A DNA stretch of 53,470 nt from Crenothrix polyspora. Its GTDB lineage: Bacteria; Pseudomonadota; Gammaproteobacteria; Methylococcales; Methylomonadaceae. The DNA is taken from NCBI GenBank assembly GCA_945902915.1, contig CAMDNJ010000003.1:1-53470 (forward strand). Direction: 5' to 3'. How positions within the stretch are numbered: position 1 is the first letter of the stretch; each line of letters opens with the position of its first letter. This document shows, one piece after another, positions 28,097 to 37,307 of the stretch. A model generated the notes under the pieces. That model did not search any database and was not told the origin of the DNA. It saw nothing but the letters and a program-made list of their open reading frames with translations. The position numbers and the translations under genes were made by a program.

Positions 28097-28858
28097 ATGT
28101 TTTTAATTCCAAATGCTGTTGTAAGATTTTTTCATCGCATGGCTTCGCCACCTCATTTTTACGCGTTTACTGATAAAGTCATGCCCTGGCTCATTATTAT
28201 CTTCGTGTTGTTGACAGGATTCGGACTCTACGGAGGTTTATATTTAGCGCCTGCTGATTATCAACAAGGTGATAGTTATCGTATTATTTACATCCATGTG
28301 CCCAGTGCATGGATGTCCTTGTTTATTTATATGGTGATGGCAATTTCTGGCGCAATTGGTTTAGTTTGGCGTATTAAATTAGCCGAGATTGTTGCTATTA
28401 GTAGTGCGCCTATCGGTGCTAGCTTTACCTTCATTGCTTTATTTACCGGTTCATTATGGGGAAAACCCATGTGGGGAACTTGGTGGGTTTGGGATGCACG
28501 CTTAACCTCTGAATTGATTTTGTTGTTTTTGTATCTTGGGGTTATCGGTCTTTATGGCGCGATAGATGATAAACGCGTTGCTTCTAAAGCCGTGGCTATA
28601 TTGGCTTTGGTGGGGGTGGTTAATATCCCGATTATTCATTATTCCGTAGAATGGTGGAATACCTTACATCAAGGTCCTACTGTAACCAAAATAGATAAGC
28701 CGTCTATTCATGTCAGCATGTTGTTCCCTTTGTTATTAATGGCCTTATCCTTCAAGTTTTATTATTTGATCGCTTTGATACAAAGAATACGTATAGAATT
28801 ATTACAGCGTGAGCGTAATGCTCAATGGGTTAAAGCTAAAGTTTTGGAGTTACGTTGA
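28097..28858 (+). CDS. ccmC: Heme-handling membrane protein CcmC
   Basis: Presents heme to CcmE. A 253-residue, six-span protein with the tryptophan-rich WWD motif WGTWWVWDARLTSELILLF at about residues 130-148, flanked by conserved histidines (YIHVPSAWMS and YSVEWWNTLHQG). Its stop overlaps the ccmD start (TGATG). Confidence 0.95.
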   Translation: MFLIPNAVVRFFHRMASPPHFYAFTDKVMPWLIIIFVLLTGFGLYGGLYLAPADYQQGDSYRIIYIHVPSAWMSLFIYMVMAISGAIGLVWRIKLAEIVAISSAPIGASFTFIALFTGSLWGKPMWGTWWVWDARLTSELILLFLYLGVIGLYGAIDDKRVASKAVAILALVGVVNIPIIHYSVEWWNTLHQGPTVTKIDKPSIHVSMLFPLLLMALSFKFYYLIALIQRIRIELLQRERNAQWVKAKVLELR

Positions 28859-29019
28859 TGAGTTTAGACCAATTTCTTTCCATGGGTGGCTATGGCTTTT
28901 ATGTTTGGACGTCTTATGGTGTTACTTTTTGTGTATTGCTAGCGAACATTATTATTCCAATAATGCAGCGTAAACAATTTTTTGTTAAAGCCTTAAAGAA
29001 GCAAAAAAACCCCCTATGA
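28858..29019 (+). CDS. ccmD: CcmD small membrane protein
   Basis: A 53-residue protein with one central membrane span: MSLDQFLSMGGYGFYVWTSY start, then TFCVLLANIIIPIMQRK and a basic tail. CcmD helps release heme-loaded CcmE from CcmABC. The GGYGFYVWTSYG motif is the family signature. It overlaps ccmC (TGATG) and ccmE (ATG within its CTATGA end), which fixes its boundaries. Confidence 0.93.
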   Translation: MSLDQFLSMGGYGFYVWTSYGVTFCVLLANIIIPIMQRKQFFVKALKKQKNPL

Positions 29020-29459
29020 AACCAGCAAGAAAACAGCGTTTAATATTAATTGCTTTGATGGTAATCGGTGCGAGTATTGCCACTGCTTTCGCCTTAAAGT
29101 CCTTTAATGAAAATTTAATGTACTTTTTTTCTACAACCGATGTCGTAGAAGGTAAAGCTCCTAAATCTGCTTTATTTAGATTAGGTGGCATGGTCATTAA
29201 AGGCAGTGTTGAAAGGCCCGGTGATGGCATGATGGTGCGTTTTAAATTGACTGATTTCAGCAAAGAAGTAACCGTTGAATATACGGGAATCTTGCCGGAT
29301 TTATTTAGAGAAGGGCAGGGCATTGTTGCTCATGGCAAACTAAATGAGCAAGGTGTGTTCATTGCCGAGGAAGTGTTAGCTAAACATGATGAAAACTATA
29401 TGCCGCCAGAAGTTAAGGCAAGCTTAAAAAATCAAACTGAACCCGTTTTAGCCAAGTAA
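29016..29459 (+). CDS. ccmE: Periplasmic heme chaperone CcmE
   Basis: Membrane-anchored OB-fold protein that covalently carries heme to CcmFH. The 147 residues have an N-terminal anchor (LILIALMVIGASIATAFAL) and the C-terminal heme-binding motif LAKHDENYMPPEVK with His124 and Tyr128, the spacing of His130/Tyr134 in E. coli. Its stop overlaps the start of the next, non-standard gene by one base. Confidence 0.96.
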   Translation: MKPARKQRLILIALMVIGASIATAFALKSFNENLMYFFSTTDVVEGKAPKSALFRLGGMVIKGSVERPGDGMMVRFKLTDFSKEVTVEYTGILPDLFREGQGIVAHGKLNEQGVFIAEEVLAKHDENYMPPEVKASLKNQTEPVLAK

Positions 29460-30181
29460 TGAGTGTCATTTATAGAGGACGCTTAGAGCGATGGAAGGAA
29501 GATAAAGGTTTTGGTTTTATCCGGCCAGAACATAGTCAAGTCGATGTTTTCATTCATATCTCAGCACTCAGTAACAGCCCTCGTCGCCCAGTTGTTGGTG
29601 ATATGATTTATTATCAGCTACATGTGGCTGATGATGGAAAGATCAAAGCGGTTAAGGCTGAAATTGAAAACGTTGCCGGGGTAAAGCCACCAAAAACTTA
29701 TAATCACCCACAAAAAAGTAATCAAAATAGGCTGCTAGCTAAGTTGATTCCTCTTTTGCTTTTTGGTTGCTTTTTGTATGTTGCGATTGCTCAGTATCTC
29801 CCTAATCAATTGAATGATTCAACACAACAGGTTATAAGTAGCAGTAGTCATGATTTTATTTTGCAAGATGCATTTGAGCATCGGAAAAGTGATATTCAGG
29901 TTGAGGGCGAAGGTAAAATATCAAAGCTATTGCCGGATGATAGCGATGGAATCAGACATCAGAAAATGATTGTGGTATTAAATTCTGGGCAGAGTATCCT
30001 GCTTGCCCATAACATTGATCTTGCAGGAAAAATTAACTTTATCCGACTAGGTGACAGTATTGCTTTTAACGGCGAGTATGTATGGAGCGAAAAAGGTGGC
30101 TTAGTACACTGGACGCATCATGATCCTAAAGGTCATCATGTCGCCGGTTGGTTAAAATATAATGAGAGAATATATCAGTAA
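29459..30181 (+). CDS. Cold-shock domain, membrane span, DUF3465 fusion protein
   Basis: A 240-residue three-part protein. Residues 1-70 form a cold-shock domain with RNP1 KGFGFI (16-21) and RNP2 VFIHIS (30-35). Residues 92-112 form one membrane span (LLAKLIPLLLFGCFLYVAIA). Residues 140-240 match DUF3465, ending in the His-rich HWTHHDPKGHH (217-227) and VAGWLKYN. Predicted topology puts the nucleic-acid-binding domain in the cytoplasm and DUF3465 in the periplasm. It starts within the ccmE stop (TAATG) and precedes ccmF, so it is embedded in the ccm operon, where it is not a standard member. Function unknown; see findings. Confidence 0.88.
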   Translation: MSVIYRGRLERWKEDKGFGFIRPEHSQVDVFIHISALSNSPRRPVVGDMIYYQLHVADDGKIKAVKAEIENVAGVKPPKTYNHPQKSNQNRLLAKLIPLLLFGCFLYVAIAQYLPNQLNDSTQQVISSSSHDFILQDAFEHRKSDIQVEGEGKISKLLPDDSDGIRHQKMIVVLNSGQSILLAHNIDLAGKINFIRLGDSIAFNGEYVWSEKGGLVHWTHHDPKGHHVAGWLKYNERIYQ

Positions 30182-30278
30182 AACGGCATTAAACTGTGTC
30201 TTCTCATCATTAAGATATTAGCTTAGCAACTATTAATTGGTATTAAAGGGCAAAAAACTATCACATGAGTCAAATACA

Positions 30279-32216
30279 ATGATCCCAGAACTCGGACACT
30301 TTTCATTAATACTCGCCTTGTGCATGGCCTTAGTTTTAGGCACTTTGCCTATCATCGGTGCTTTTCGTAATCAATTAGGTTGGATTGCATTAGCCAGACC
30401 TGCGGCATTTGCACAATTGCTATTCATGGCTTTGGCCTATGGTTGTTTAACCTATAGCTGTTTGACGCATGATTTTTCTGTTAAATATATTGCGACTAAC
30501 TCTAATACTTCTTTGCCTACGCTGTATTTGATTTCCGGTGTATGGGGCGCACATGAAGGCTCGTTATTATTATGGGGCTTAGTGCTAACAATATGGACGG
30601 CGTTGGTCGCTCAGTTTAGCAAAAGCATTCCTGCTGCGACATTAGCGCGTGTCTTAGGGGTCATGGGGCTGGTTTCTATTGGTTTCATTTTATTTTTATT
30701 GTTTACCTCTAATCCCTTTGAACGTTTATTTCCTGCGCCCTTAGAAGGTCGAGACTTAAATCCTTTGCTACAAGATCCAGGGCTAGCTATCCATCCTCCT
30801 ATGCTCTACATGGGTTATGTGGGTTTTTCTGTGGCGTTTGCTTTTGCAATTGCTGCTTTATTAGAAGGTCGCTTGGATGCCGCATGGGCAAGATGGTCTA
30901 GGCCGTGGACTAGTATGGCATGGATGTTTTTAACCTGTGGTATTGCCTTGGGTAGCTGGTGGGCTTATTACGAATTAGGTTGGGGCGGCTGGTGGTTTTG
31001 GGATCCCGTAGAGAATGCTTCCTTCATGCCTTGGTTGGTTGGCACTGCACTGATTCATTCTTTGGCAGCAACGGAAAAGCGCGGCGTATTTAAAACGTGG
31101 ACGGTTTTGTTAGCGATTTTCGCCTTTTCCTTAAGCTTGCTTGGTACTTTTTTAGTACGTTCTGGGGTATTAACCTCAGTACATGCTTTTGCTAGTGATC
31201 CGGCTAGAGGTCTATTTATTTTAATCTTTCTGGCAGTAGTTGTCGGTGGCTCTTTATTACTCTATGCAGTCAGAGCCCCAGCCGTTAAAAGCAGTGCGAC
31301 TTTTGAAATGGTTTCTAGAGAATCGGCGATTTTACTGAACAATGTGTTACTAGTGGTGACTGCGGCCAGTATCTTACTCGGCACTTTATATCCTTTAGTG
31401 ATTGACGCACTAGGCTTAGGTAAGATTTCAGTTGGGCCTCCGTATTTTAATGCCGTGTTTATACCTTTAATGGCACCGCTTGCATTTGCTGTGGGCTTGG
31501 GCATGTTATTACGTTGGAAAAAAGATTCCATCGGCGAATTAGCACTCCGTGTACGTTGGATTATTGCTGCTTGTGTAGCTAGTGGTTTATTACTGCCCTT
31601 ACTTCTGCCTTTTTATTCATGGGCAGCGGCCTTAGGTTTGACTTTAGCTTTGTGGACGACCACTATTACCGCCTTATCTTTTATTGATCGCTTAGGCACT
31701 CAAGGTTTTACTTGGCAGCGCTTGCAAACCATACCCGCAGGATTTTATGGTATGACTATCGCGCATTTAGGCATTGCCGTATTTGTCACCGGCATTACCT
31801 TAACCAGTGTTTATAGTGTAGAAAAAGATGTGCGTATGGAGCCGAATGACAGCTTAGATATGTCAGGTTATATTTTTGAATTTCATGGTGTTAAACAAAC
31901 TCAAGGTCCTAACTATGTGGCTGAACAAGCTTTTGTGACGGTCAGCCATAATGGTGAGCAGGTAGCTAAACTAGAACCGCAAAAACGCATATATCAAGTG
32001 CAAAAAATGCCCATGACTGAAGCGGCGATAGATGCAGGTTTGTTTAGGGATTTATTCGTCGCAATCGGAGATCCTTTAGGTAATCAAGGTGCGTGGAGTT
32101 TAAGGATTTACTATAAATCTTTTATCCGTTGGATATGGATGGGTGCCTTATTCATGGCTGTGGGTGGTTTGTGCGCAGCTTGTGATCGTCGCTATAGAAT
32201 TGCGAAAACCGTTTAA
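30279..32216 (+). CDS. ccmF: Heme lyase subunit CcmF
   Basis: Core of the CcmFH(I) heme lyase that joins heme to apocytochrome c. From the ATG chosen here (MIPELGHFSLILAL) it has 645 residues, near E. coli CcmF (647), with many membrane spans and the WWD motif ELGWGGWWFWDPVENASFM near residue 240. A longer frame from a TTG at 30237 adds 14 charged residues without a ribosome site and is not preferred. A 97-bp gap separates it from the fusion gene. Confidence 0.95.
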   Translation: MIPELGHFSLILALCMALVLGTLPIIGAFRNQLGWIALARPAAFAQLLFMALAYGCLTYSCLTHDFSVKYIATNSNTSLPTLYLISGVWGAHEGSLLLWGLVLTIWTALVAQFSKSIPAATLARVLGVMGLVSIGFILFLLFTSNPFERLFPAPLEGRDLNPLLQDPGLAIHPPMLYMGYVGFSVAFAFAIAALLEGRLDAAWARWSRPWTSMAWMFLTCGIALGSWWAYYELGWGGWWFWDPVENASFMPWLVGTALIHSLAATEKRGVFKTWTVLLAIFAFSLSLLGTFLVRSGVLTSVHAFASDPARGLFILIFLAVVVGGSLLLYAVRAPAVKSSATFEMVSRESAILLNNVLLVVTAASILLGTLYPLVIDALGLGKISVGPPYFNAVFIPLMAPLAFAVGLGMLLRWKKDSIGELALRVRWIIAACVASGLLLPLLLPFYSWAAALGLTLALWTTTITALSFIDRLGTQGFTWQRLQTIPAGFYGMTIAHLGIAVFVTGITLTSVYSVEKDVRMEPNDSLDMSGYIFEFHGVKQTQGPNYVAEQAFVTVSHNGEQVAKLEPQKRIYQVQKMPMTEAAIDAGLFRDLFVAIGDPLGNQGAWSLRIYYKSFIRWIWMGALFMAVGGLCAACDRRYRIAKTV

Positions 32217-32253
32217 TGCCGTATATTCTATTGAGCCATAAGACACCAACATC

Positions 32254-32784
32254 ATGCTTAAATACATAATCCCCTTACTCTTATTTATAATCTTGGCGGT
32301 GTTTCTGGGCTTAGGCTTAAAGCTTAATCCCAACGATATTCCGTCGCCGTTTATTAATAAACCCGCACCGGAATTTTCTGCACCTAAGCTTAATGCGCCA
32401 GAACAGACATTAACGCATGCTGATTTAAAAGGTCAGGTTTGGCTGTTTAATGTCTGGGCATCGTGGTGCGTGTCTTGCCGTGCCGAGCATCCCATATTAA
32501 ATCAGTTTGCTAAGCAATACGCAGTGGTTATTATTGGCTTGAATTATAAAGACGAACCAGAAGATGCCAAAACTTGGCTGAAAACCTTGGGCAATCCCTA
32601 TAACGTCAGCATTATGGATACCGATGGTCGTATAGGAATCGATTACGGCGTTTATGGTGTACCTGAAACTTTTGTCATCGATAAAAAAGGCCTGATTCGT
32701 TATAAACATACGGGGCCTGTTTCCGCAGATGATGTGCAAAAAATCTTCCTTCCTTTGATTGCCAAGCTAGAAGCCGAGTCTTAA
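32254..32784 (+). CDS. ccmG: Thiol:disulfide interchange protein CcmG/DsbE
   Basis: Membrane-tethered thioredoxin-fold reductant that keeps apocytochrome CXXCH thiols reduced. The 176 residues have an N-terminal anchor (residues 3-22) and the active site WCVSC (Cys72, Cys75), with the cis-Pro region YGVYGVPETFVID near 135. Its stop overlaps the ccmH start by one base. Confidence 0.94.
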   Translation: MLKYIIPLLLFIILAVFLGLGLKLNPNDIPSPFINKPAPEFSAPKLNAPEQTLTHADLKGQVWLFNVWASWCVSCRAEHPILNQFAKQYAVVIIGLNYKDEPEDAKTWLKTLGNPYNVSIMDTDGRIGIDYGVYGVPETFVIDKKGLIRYKHTGPVSADDVQKIFLPLIAKLEAES

Positions 32785-33254
32785 TGAAGCCTTTATTGTT
32801 ACTATTTTTGTTGATGACCTCTATCAACAGCCATGCGGTTGATTCGCGTCAATTGTCTGATCCTAAACAGCAAGAAAGTTATGAAACCTTGACTAAGGAA
32901 TTGCGCTGCTTAGTTTGTCAAAATCAAACCATCGCCGACTCTAATGCTGAACTGGCAGGCGATTTGCGGCGGCAAGTCTATGAAATGTTGCAACAAGGTA
33001 AGTCTGAGCAAGAAATTATCCGTTTTATGACTGATCGATACGGTGATTTTGTCTTATACAAGCCGCCCTTTGCGGGAAAAACCAGCCTATTGTGGATAGC
33101 GCCAGTGCTATTTCTATTAATGGGTTTAATGACGATCTTTTTCGTTATTCGACGTAAAAGGGCAACAGCACAGGTGCAAGTGGATGCCTTGGAAACCGAT
33201 ATAGAAAAGCAGAAAAAAATTCGCAGTTTATTAGAAAAAGGTGAGCTCTCTTGA
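32784..33254 (+). CDS. ccmH: Cytochrome c maturation protein CcmH
   Basis: Periplasmic thiol-oxidoreductase partner of CcmF (short CcmH/CcmL form, 156 residues). Signal peptide at 1-18, then LRCLVCQNQTIADSNAELA with the Cys42/Cys45 pair, and a membrane span near 100-120 (LLWIAPVLFLLMGLMTIFFV). Its TGA overlaps the TTG start of ccmI. Confidence 0.94.
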   Translation: MKPLLLLFLLMTSINSHAVDSRQLSDPKQQESYETLTKELRCLVCQNQTIADSNAELAGDLRRQVYEMLQQGKSEQEIIRFMTDRYGDFVLYKPPFAGKTSLLWIAPVLFLLMGLMTIFFVIRRKRATAQVQVDALETDIEKQKKIRSLLEKGELS

Positions 33255-34477
33255 ATAGTGTATTTTTGCTGTTAGTCGTTGTACTGATAGCTATTGCGTT
33301 TGTGTTTATCCTGCCGCCTTTATGGCGTAAACAGTCAGACCTAAGCGTTGATCTCGATCAGCGCAACGTGCAAATTGCTCAGCAAAGACTGGCCGAACTT
33401 AAAGGTAACTTGCGCTCAGGCGGGATTAGTCAGGCGCAATATGATGAACAGTTAGCAGATCTTGAGCAAGCATTAAGTGATGATTTAGATATTCAATCTA
33501 AGGTAAACTCAGTATCTACACAAAGCCGTTGGATGATCTATGTGCTTGTTATCGCATTGCCTTTACTAGCGGGACCATTGTATTGGTCGCTGGGTAATTA
33601 TCAAGCCGTCAGTCATAGTGCTGAAATGGCGATTGATACCGATGCCATTAAGTTAGCTGAAATTAATAAAATGGTGAATGGTTTAGCTGAAAAGTTAAAA
33701 AATAAACCAGATGATGCCCAAGGTTGGTTAATGTTAGGCCGTTCCTATGATGTTATGGAGCAACATGCTCAAGCACTAGATGCCTTTGCTCATGCCTATC
33801 AATTACTCGGTGATCAACCCGAAATATTGCTGCTTTATGCAGATGCCCTGGGTTATGTTAATGATAGAAACCTCACAGGTAAACCTTCAGAACTGATTTT
33901 TAAAGCCCTGGCTTTAGAACCGGATAATATGAAAGCCTTATGGTTAGGTGGCATGGCTAAAGCCCAACAAGGCGATGCGGCCATGGCAATCAAATTATGG
34001 AAAAAACTAGAAGGCCTTTTGCCACCGAACTCTGAATATCAGCAAGAAATACAAGGCTTGCTAGCTAAATTAGCAAGTGAAGTCCCAGATGCAGCTCAGC
34101 AAGAAGCCGAACCTGTCGCCGTTGTTTCTAGCGCGGCAATCACTGTGCAAGTCAGTTTAGCGCCAGAATTGATAAAATCTGCGGCTGCTACGGATACGGT
34201 TTTTGTTTATGCCCAAGCCTTGTCAGGCCCTAAAATGCCCTTAGCTATCGTTCGTAAACAAGTGTCTGATCTGCCCATAACGGTCAGCTTGAATGATACG
34301 ATGGCGATGATGCCGACTATGAAATTATCAAACTTTAGCGAAGTTAAACTGTTAGCTCGAGTTTCTAAGTCTGGCAATGCCATGTCACAAGCGGGTGATT
34401 TGATAGGCGCGATCAATCAAGTGTTGTTAACCGATAAAAACACTCAGCATATTATTATTAACGACTTAGTTAAATGA
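33251..34477 (+). CDS. ccmI: Cytochrome c maturation protein CcmI (TPR)
   Basis: Apocytochrome chaperone of the CcmFHI complex, 408 residues. There are two membrane spans (residues 2-21 and about 95-115), a TPR region (GWLMLGRSYDVMEQHAQAL, LWLGGMAKAQQGD) and a C-terminal beta domain (ITVQVSLAPELIKS ... PLAIVRKQVSDLP). The start is a TTG overlapping the ccmH stop, supported by AAAGGTGA just upstream; no in-frame ATG or GTG lies nearby. It ends the ccm operon and is followed by a REP pair. Confidence 0.92.
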   Translation: MNSVFLLLVVVLIAIAFVFILPPLWRKQSDLSVDLDQRNVQIAQQRLAELKGNLRSGGISQAQYDEQLADLEQALSDDLDIQSKVNSVSTQSRWMIYVLVIALPLLAGPLYWSLGNYQAVSHSAEMAIDTDAIKLAEINKMVNGLAEKLKNKPDDAQGWLMLGRSYDVMEQHAQALDAFAHAYQLLGDQPEILLLYADALGYVNDRNLTGKPSELIFKALALEPDNMKALWLGGMAKAQQGDAAMAIKLWKKLEGLLPPNSEYQQEIQGLLAKLASEVPDAAQQEAEPVAVVSSAAITVQVSLAPELIKSAAATDTVFVYAQALSGPKMPLAIVRKQVSDLPITVSLNDTMAMMPTMKLSNFSEVKLLARVSKSGNAMSQAGDLIGAINQVLLTDKNTQHIIINDLVK

Positions 34478-34479
34478 GT

Positions 34480-34566
34480 AACAATGTCGGGTTACGCTGT
34501 CGCTAACCCGACCTACAGCCAAACTTACGTAGGTCGGGTTAGGCGCTAGCCGTAACCCGACACCTT
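34480..34566. repeat. Inverted pair of REP-like hairpins
   Basis: Two perfect 9-bp hairpins, GTCGGGTTA/TAACCCGAC at 34486-34512 and again at 34533-34561, lie head to head around ACCTACA...TACGTAGGT, a BIME-like arrangement. Same word family as the hairpin between rnr and rlmB. Likely transcript-end structure for the ccm operon. Confidence 0.85.
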
Positions 34567-34584
34567 ACGACAAAGGTGATTTAA

Positions 34585-34791
34585 ATGAATGAAGATAGAA
34601 TCATAGAGCTGGAAATAAAAACCGCTTATCAGGAAGATTTATTGCAGACCTTAAATACCATCGTAGGCCAGCAACAGCAACAAATTGATCGCTTGGCAGC
34701 GACCTGTAGCTTACTCAATGATCGTATTAAGAGTTTATCTACAGAAGGTAGTAGTGGCGAAAGCGTAGATGAAACCCCACCGCATTATTAA
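34585..34791 (+). CDS. slyX: SlyX family protein
   Basis: A 68-residue coiled-coil protein of the SlyX family: RIIELEIKTAYQEDLLQTLN, then VGQQQQQIDRL and the conserved C-terminal ETPPHY. The function is unknown. It is preceded by AAAGGTGA at good distance from the ATG and lies 28 bp before nadA. Confidence 0.92.
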   Translation: MNEDRIIELEIKTAYQEDLLQTLNTIVGQQQQQIDRLAATCSLLNDRIKSLSTEGSSGESVDETPPHY

Positions 34792-34819
34792 TTAACACCC
34801 TTTACCAAGAGCTTTAAAA

Positions 34820-35908
34820 ATGACATTCCTTATTCAAGATTATGCCTTACTCGATGACGAAGAATGCGATGCCCGCATTATTGCCGCCAAAGCCAAGCTG
34901 GGTAGTCGCTGTGTGGTGCTAGGACACCATTATCAACGCGATGAAGTGTTTAAACATGCCGATTTTTCCGGTGATTCCTTAAAGTTATCTAGGGACGCGG
35001 CACAATCTGATGCCGAATACATCGTGTTTTGTGGCGTGCATTTTATGGCTGAAGTCGCTGACATCTTGTCACGCCCAGAACAAATAGCGATCTTGCCAGA
35101 TTTAGCGGCCGGTTGTTCAATGGCTGATATGGCCAATTTGCTCAAAGTGAGAAAGTGTTGGCAAGAATTGGCGCAAGTGATTGATGTAGATAACGAAGTT
35201 ACCCCGGTCACTTACATTAATTCTGCCGCAGATTTAAAAGCCTTTTGCGGCGAGCATGACGGTATCGTTTGCACCTCATCGAATGCTCAGAAAATACTGG
35301 AGTGGAGTTTTGCTAAACGTGAAAAAGTGCTGTTTTTCCCCGATCAACATTTAGGGCGTAATACCGGTTATCGTATGGGTATTCCGCTAGAAGACATGGT
35401 AACCTGGGATTTTAATAAACCCATGGGCGGCCTAACCCAAGAGCAAATACGCAAGGCCAAAATCATACTTTGGAATGGTTATTGTTCAGTGCATCAAGTG
35501 TTTAAGCCCGAACAAATCGATAACTTCTTAGAGCGTTTCCCAGAAACTAAAGTCATTTCACACCCAGAAGCTTGCTTTGAAGTCTGTGAAAAAGCCGATT
35601 ATGTAGGCTCTACCGAATACATATTAACCACGGTACGGGCAGCTACAGCTAATACTCGTTGGTTGGTTGCCACAGAATTGAATCTAGTTAATCGCTTGCA
35701 TGAAGAATGTAAAGCAGAAGGCAAAAATGTCCACTTTATGTCGCCGACGCTATGCATGTGTTCAACTATGTTTAGAACCGATCCACAGCATTTAGCCTGG
35801 GTACTAGAAAATCTTGCCGCAGGCCATGTGATTAACCAGATTTCTGTGCCAAAAGCAGAAGCGCTATTGGCTAAAAAGGCGCTGGATAACATGCTGTCTA
35901 TTAACTAA
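34820..35908 (+). CDS. nadA: Quinolinate synthase
   Basis: Condenses iminoaspartate with dihydroxyacetone phosphate to quinolinate in NAD synthesis, using a [4Fe-4S] cluster. The 362 residues match the family: LGHHYQRDEVFKHADFSGDS near 33, the substrate loop TYINSAADLKAFC, CTSSNA near 150, and candidate cluster cysteines in DLAAGCSMAD, WNGYCSVHQ and the CMCSTM motif near 311. Cytoplasmic. Its partner nadB is not in the window. Confidence 0.95.
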   Translation: MTFLIQDYALLDDEECDARIIAAKAKLGSRCVVLGHHYQRDEVFKHADFSGDSLKLSRDAAQSDAEYIVFCGVHFMAEVADILSRPEQIAILPDLAAGCSMADMANLLKVRKCWQELAQVIDVDNEVTPVTYINSAADLKAFCGEHDGIVCTSSNAQKILEWSFAKREKVLFFPDQHLGRNTGYRMGIPLEDMVTWDFNKPMGGLTQEQIRKAKIILWNGYCSVHQVFKPEQIDNFLERFPETKVISHPEACFEVCEKADYVGSTEYILTTVRAATANTRWLVATELNLVNRLHEECKAEGKNVHFMSPTLCMCSTMFRTDPQHLAWVLENLAAGHVINQISVPKAEALLAKKALDNMLSIN

Positions 35909-35928
35909 GCAGATAGGACGGACTCATC

Positions 35929-36090
35929 ATGAATCATTATGAACAAAGTAAAAAAGCCAGACGTGTGGCCTCGGTGGTTTATCTAGTAGTCTTGGCTGTA
36001 ATACTAGTTGGCACTTACATATCGCAACAAAACAAAGCCGCAGCAAAAGCTGAGGTCAGTGTTCAGCCTGTTACGGCCAATAGTATATAA
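35929..36090 (+). CDS. 53-residue single-span membrane protein
   Basis: Reads MNHYEQSKKARRVASVVYLV then VLAVILVGTYISQQNK and a soluble tail ending VQPVTANSI. There is one membrane helix with a basic cytoplasmic N-terminus. AGGACGG before the ATG and a 20-bp gap after nadA suggest co-transcription. No family recognised. Confidence 0.6.
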   Translation: MNHYEQSKKARRVASVVYLVVLAVILVGTYISQQNKAAAKAEVSVQPVTANSI

Positions 36091-36105
36091 AAGAGTAGTG
36101 TGTAG

Positions 36106-36271
36106 GGTGGGCAACGCTCACTGCCCACCGCTCAATCGGGAAATGGTTGGCAAACGATAAAGCTGTTTGCATACCCTAAATTACTAGCTTGTAGCCTCGA
36201 TGTAGCAAGGCGGAATCGAGGTTTTACAGCACTCCGATTTCCTCGATTCCACTGCGTTTCATCGAGGCTAC
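36106..36271. repeat. Two intergenic inverted repeats
   Basis: First, a GGTGGGCA/TGCCCACC hairpin (36106-36129) with perfect 8-bp arms. Second, a longer imperfect pair whose arms are about 31 bp each (36191-36221 and 36241-36271; both outer ends GTAGCCTCGATG, inner ends GGAATCGAGG) around a 19-bp centre. Both types look like REP-class dispersed elements. They lie between nadA's small follower gene and the IS3 remnant. Confidence 0.75.
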
Positions 36272-36340
36272 TTGCTGTATTTTTTGGCTATGATAATCGG
36301 CAGGCGGCATGATTACTAGAATTGCACTTCAGCGTTAAAT

Positions 36341-36668
<328 letters not shown>

Positions 36669-36693
36669 CTTTTTAATGGGTAAAGAAAAACGA

Positions 36694-36963
36694 TTATGCA
36701 GCGCGAGGCAAAGGTAACTGAAATCGCCCAGCGACTATGCCATTGACCGTTAAATCTTCATCCAATTCATCCCATCTTAGCGCATAGCCACCGACTTCAA
36801 TTTGTACGTCTTTGAGTTTCTCATCAGTTGCTTGACTTAACAAAATAAATCGATCAGCAGGGAAGCCAAAAATTCTACCGTCAGTAAGTTCAATGTAAAT
36901 GACCCTTTTTTCTGCCCATGCTTTAATAGCAACAGATTCTGAATTATAAATTGTGGTATTCAT
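36694..36963 (-). CDS. DUF2442 family protein
   Basis: About 89 residues from the preferred ATG (MNTTIYNSESVAIKAWAE). The DUF2442 pattern is clear: IYIELTDGRIFGFPADRFILL, then the IEVGGYALRWDELDEDLTV segment. A 13-residue upstream extension exists but lies inside the DUF4160 gene. The start overlaps the DUF4160 stop by about 20 bp. DUF4160/DUF2442 pairs are common small two-gene modules, often listed as putative toxin-antitoxin systems, but activity is not established. Confidence 0.85.
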   Translation of the reverse strand: MNTTIYNSESVAIKAWAEKRVIYIELTDGRIFGFPADRFILLSQATDEKLKDVQIEVGGYALRWDELDEDLTVNGIVAGRFQLPLPRAA

Positions 36964-37180
36964 TATAATTATCCAAAAGTAGTTTCTTGTTTTCAAATAC
37001 ATGCCGGTCTATCTCACGCAAGTCATGAGGAGAAATCCCTCGATTACTTGCTAAAAGAACCGGCTCTAACCAAAATTTACATTCCCCATCGGCACAGCGC
37101 ACATGTATATGCGCGGGCTCATTACCTTCATTGGAATAAAAGTGGAAACGAAAACATCCGATTCTTAAAATGGTTGGCAT
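36944..37180 (-). CDS. DUF4160 family protein
   Basis: A 78-residue protein: PTILRIGCFRFHFYSNEGNE, then PAHIHVRCADGECKFWLEPV, the DUF4160 signature, and a helical end LREIDRHVFENKKLLLDNYN. First gene of a two-gene unit with DUF2442, adjoining an insertion-sequence remnant. The conserved HIHV and Glu/Lys residues would suit a small enzyme or toxin, but no activity is known to me. Confidence 0.86.
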   Translation of the reverse strand: MPTILRIGCFRFHFYSNEGNEPAHIHVRCADGECKFWLEPVLLASNRGISPHDLREIDRHVFENKKLLLDNYNEYHNL

Positions 37181-37307
37181 AGCATAGTTAGTAAATTAAA
37201 TAACTGGAAAAAGTATATCGTATATGAATATAAGCTGTCTTTCATTAAAAATGCAAACTTTCTAAATTGTGTAATCGGTTTACGCTATAGCTACCTACCA
37301 TCAACCC

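Noticed and set aside
30237-30278. TTG start for CcmF
   Set aside because: MIPELGHFSLILAL at 30279 is the canonical CcmF start.
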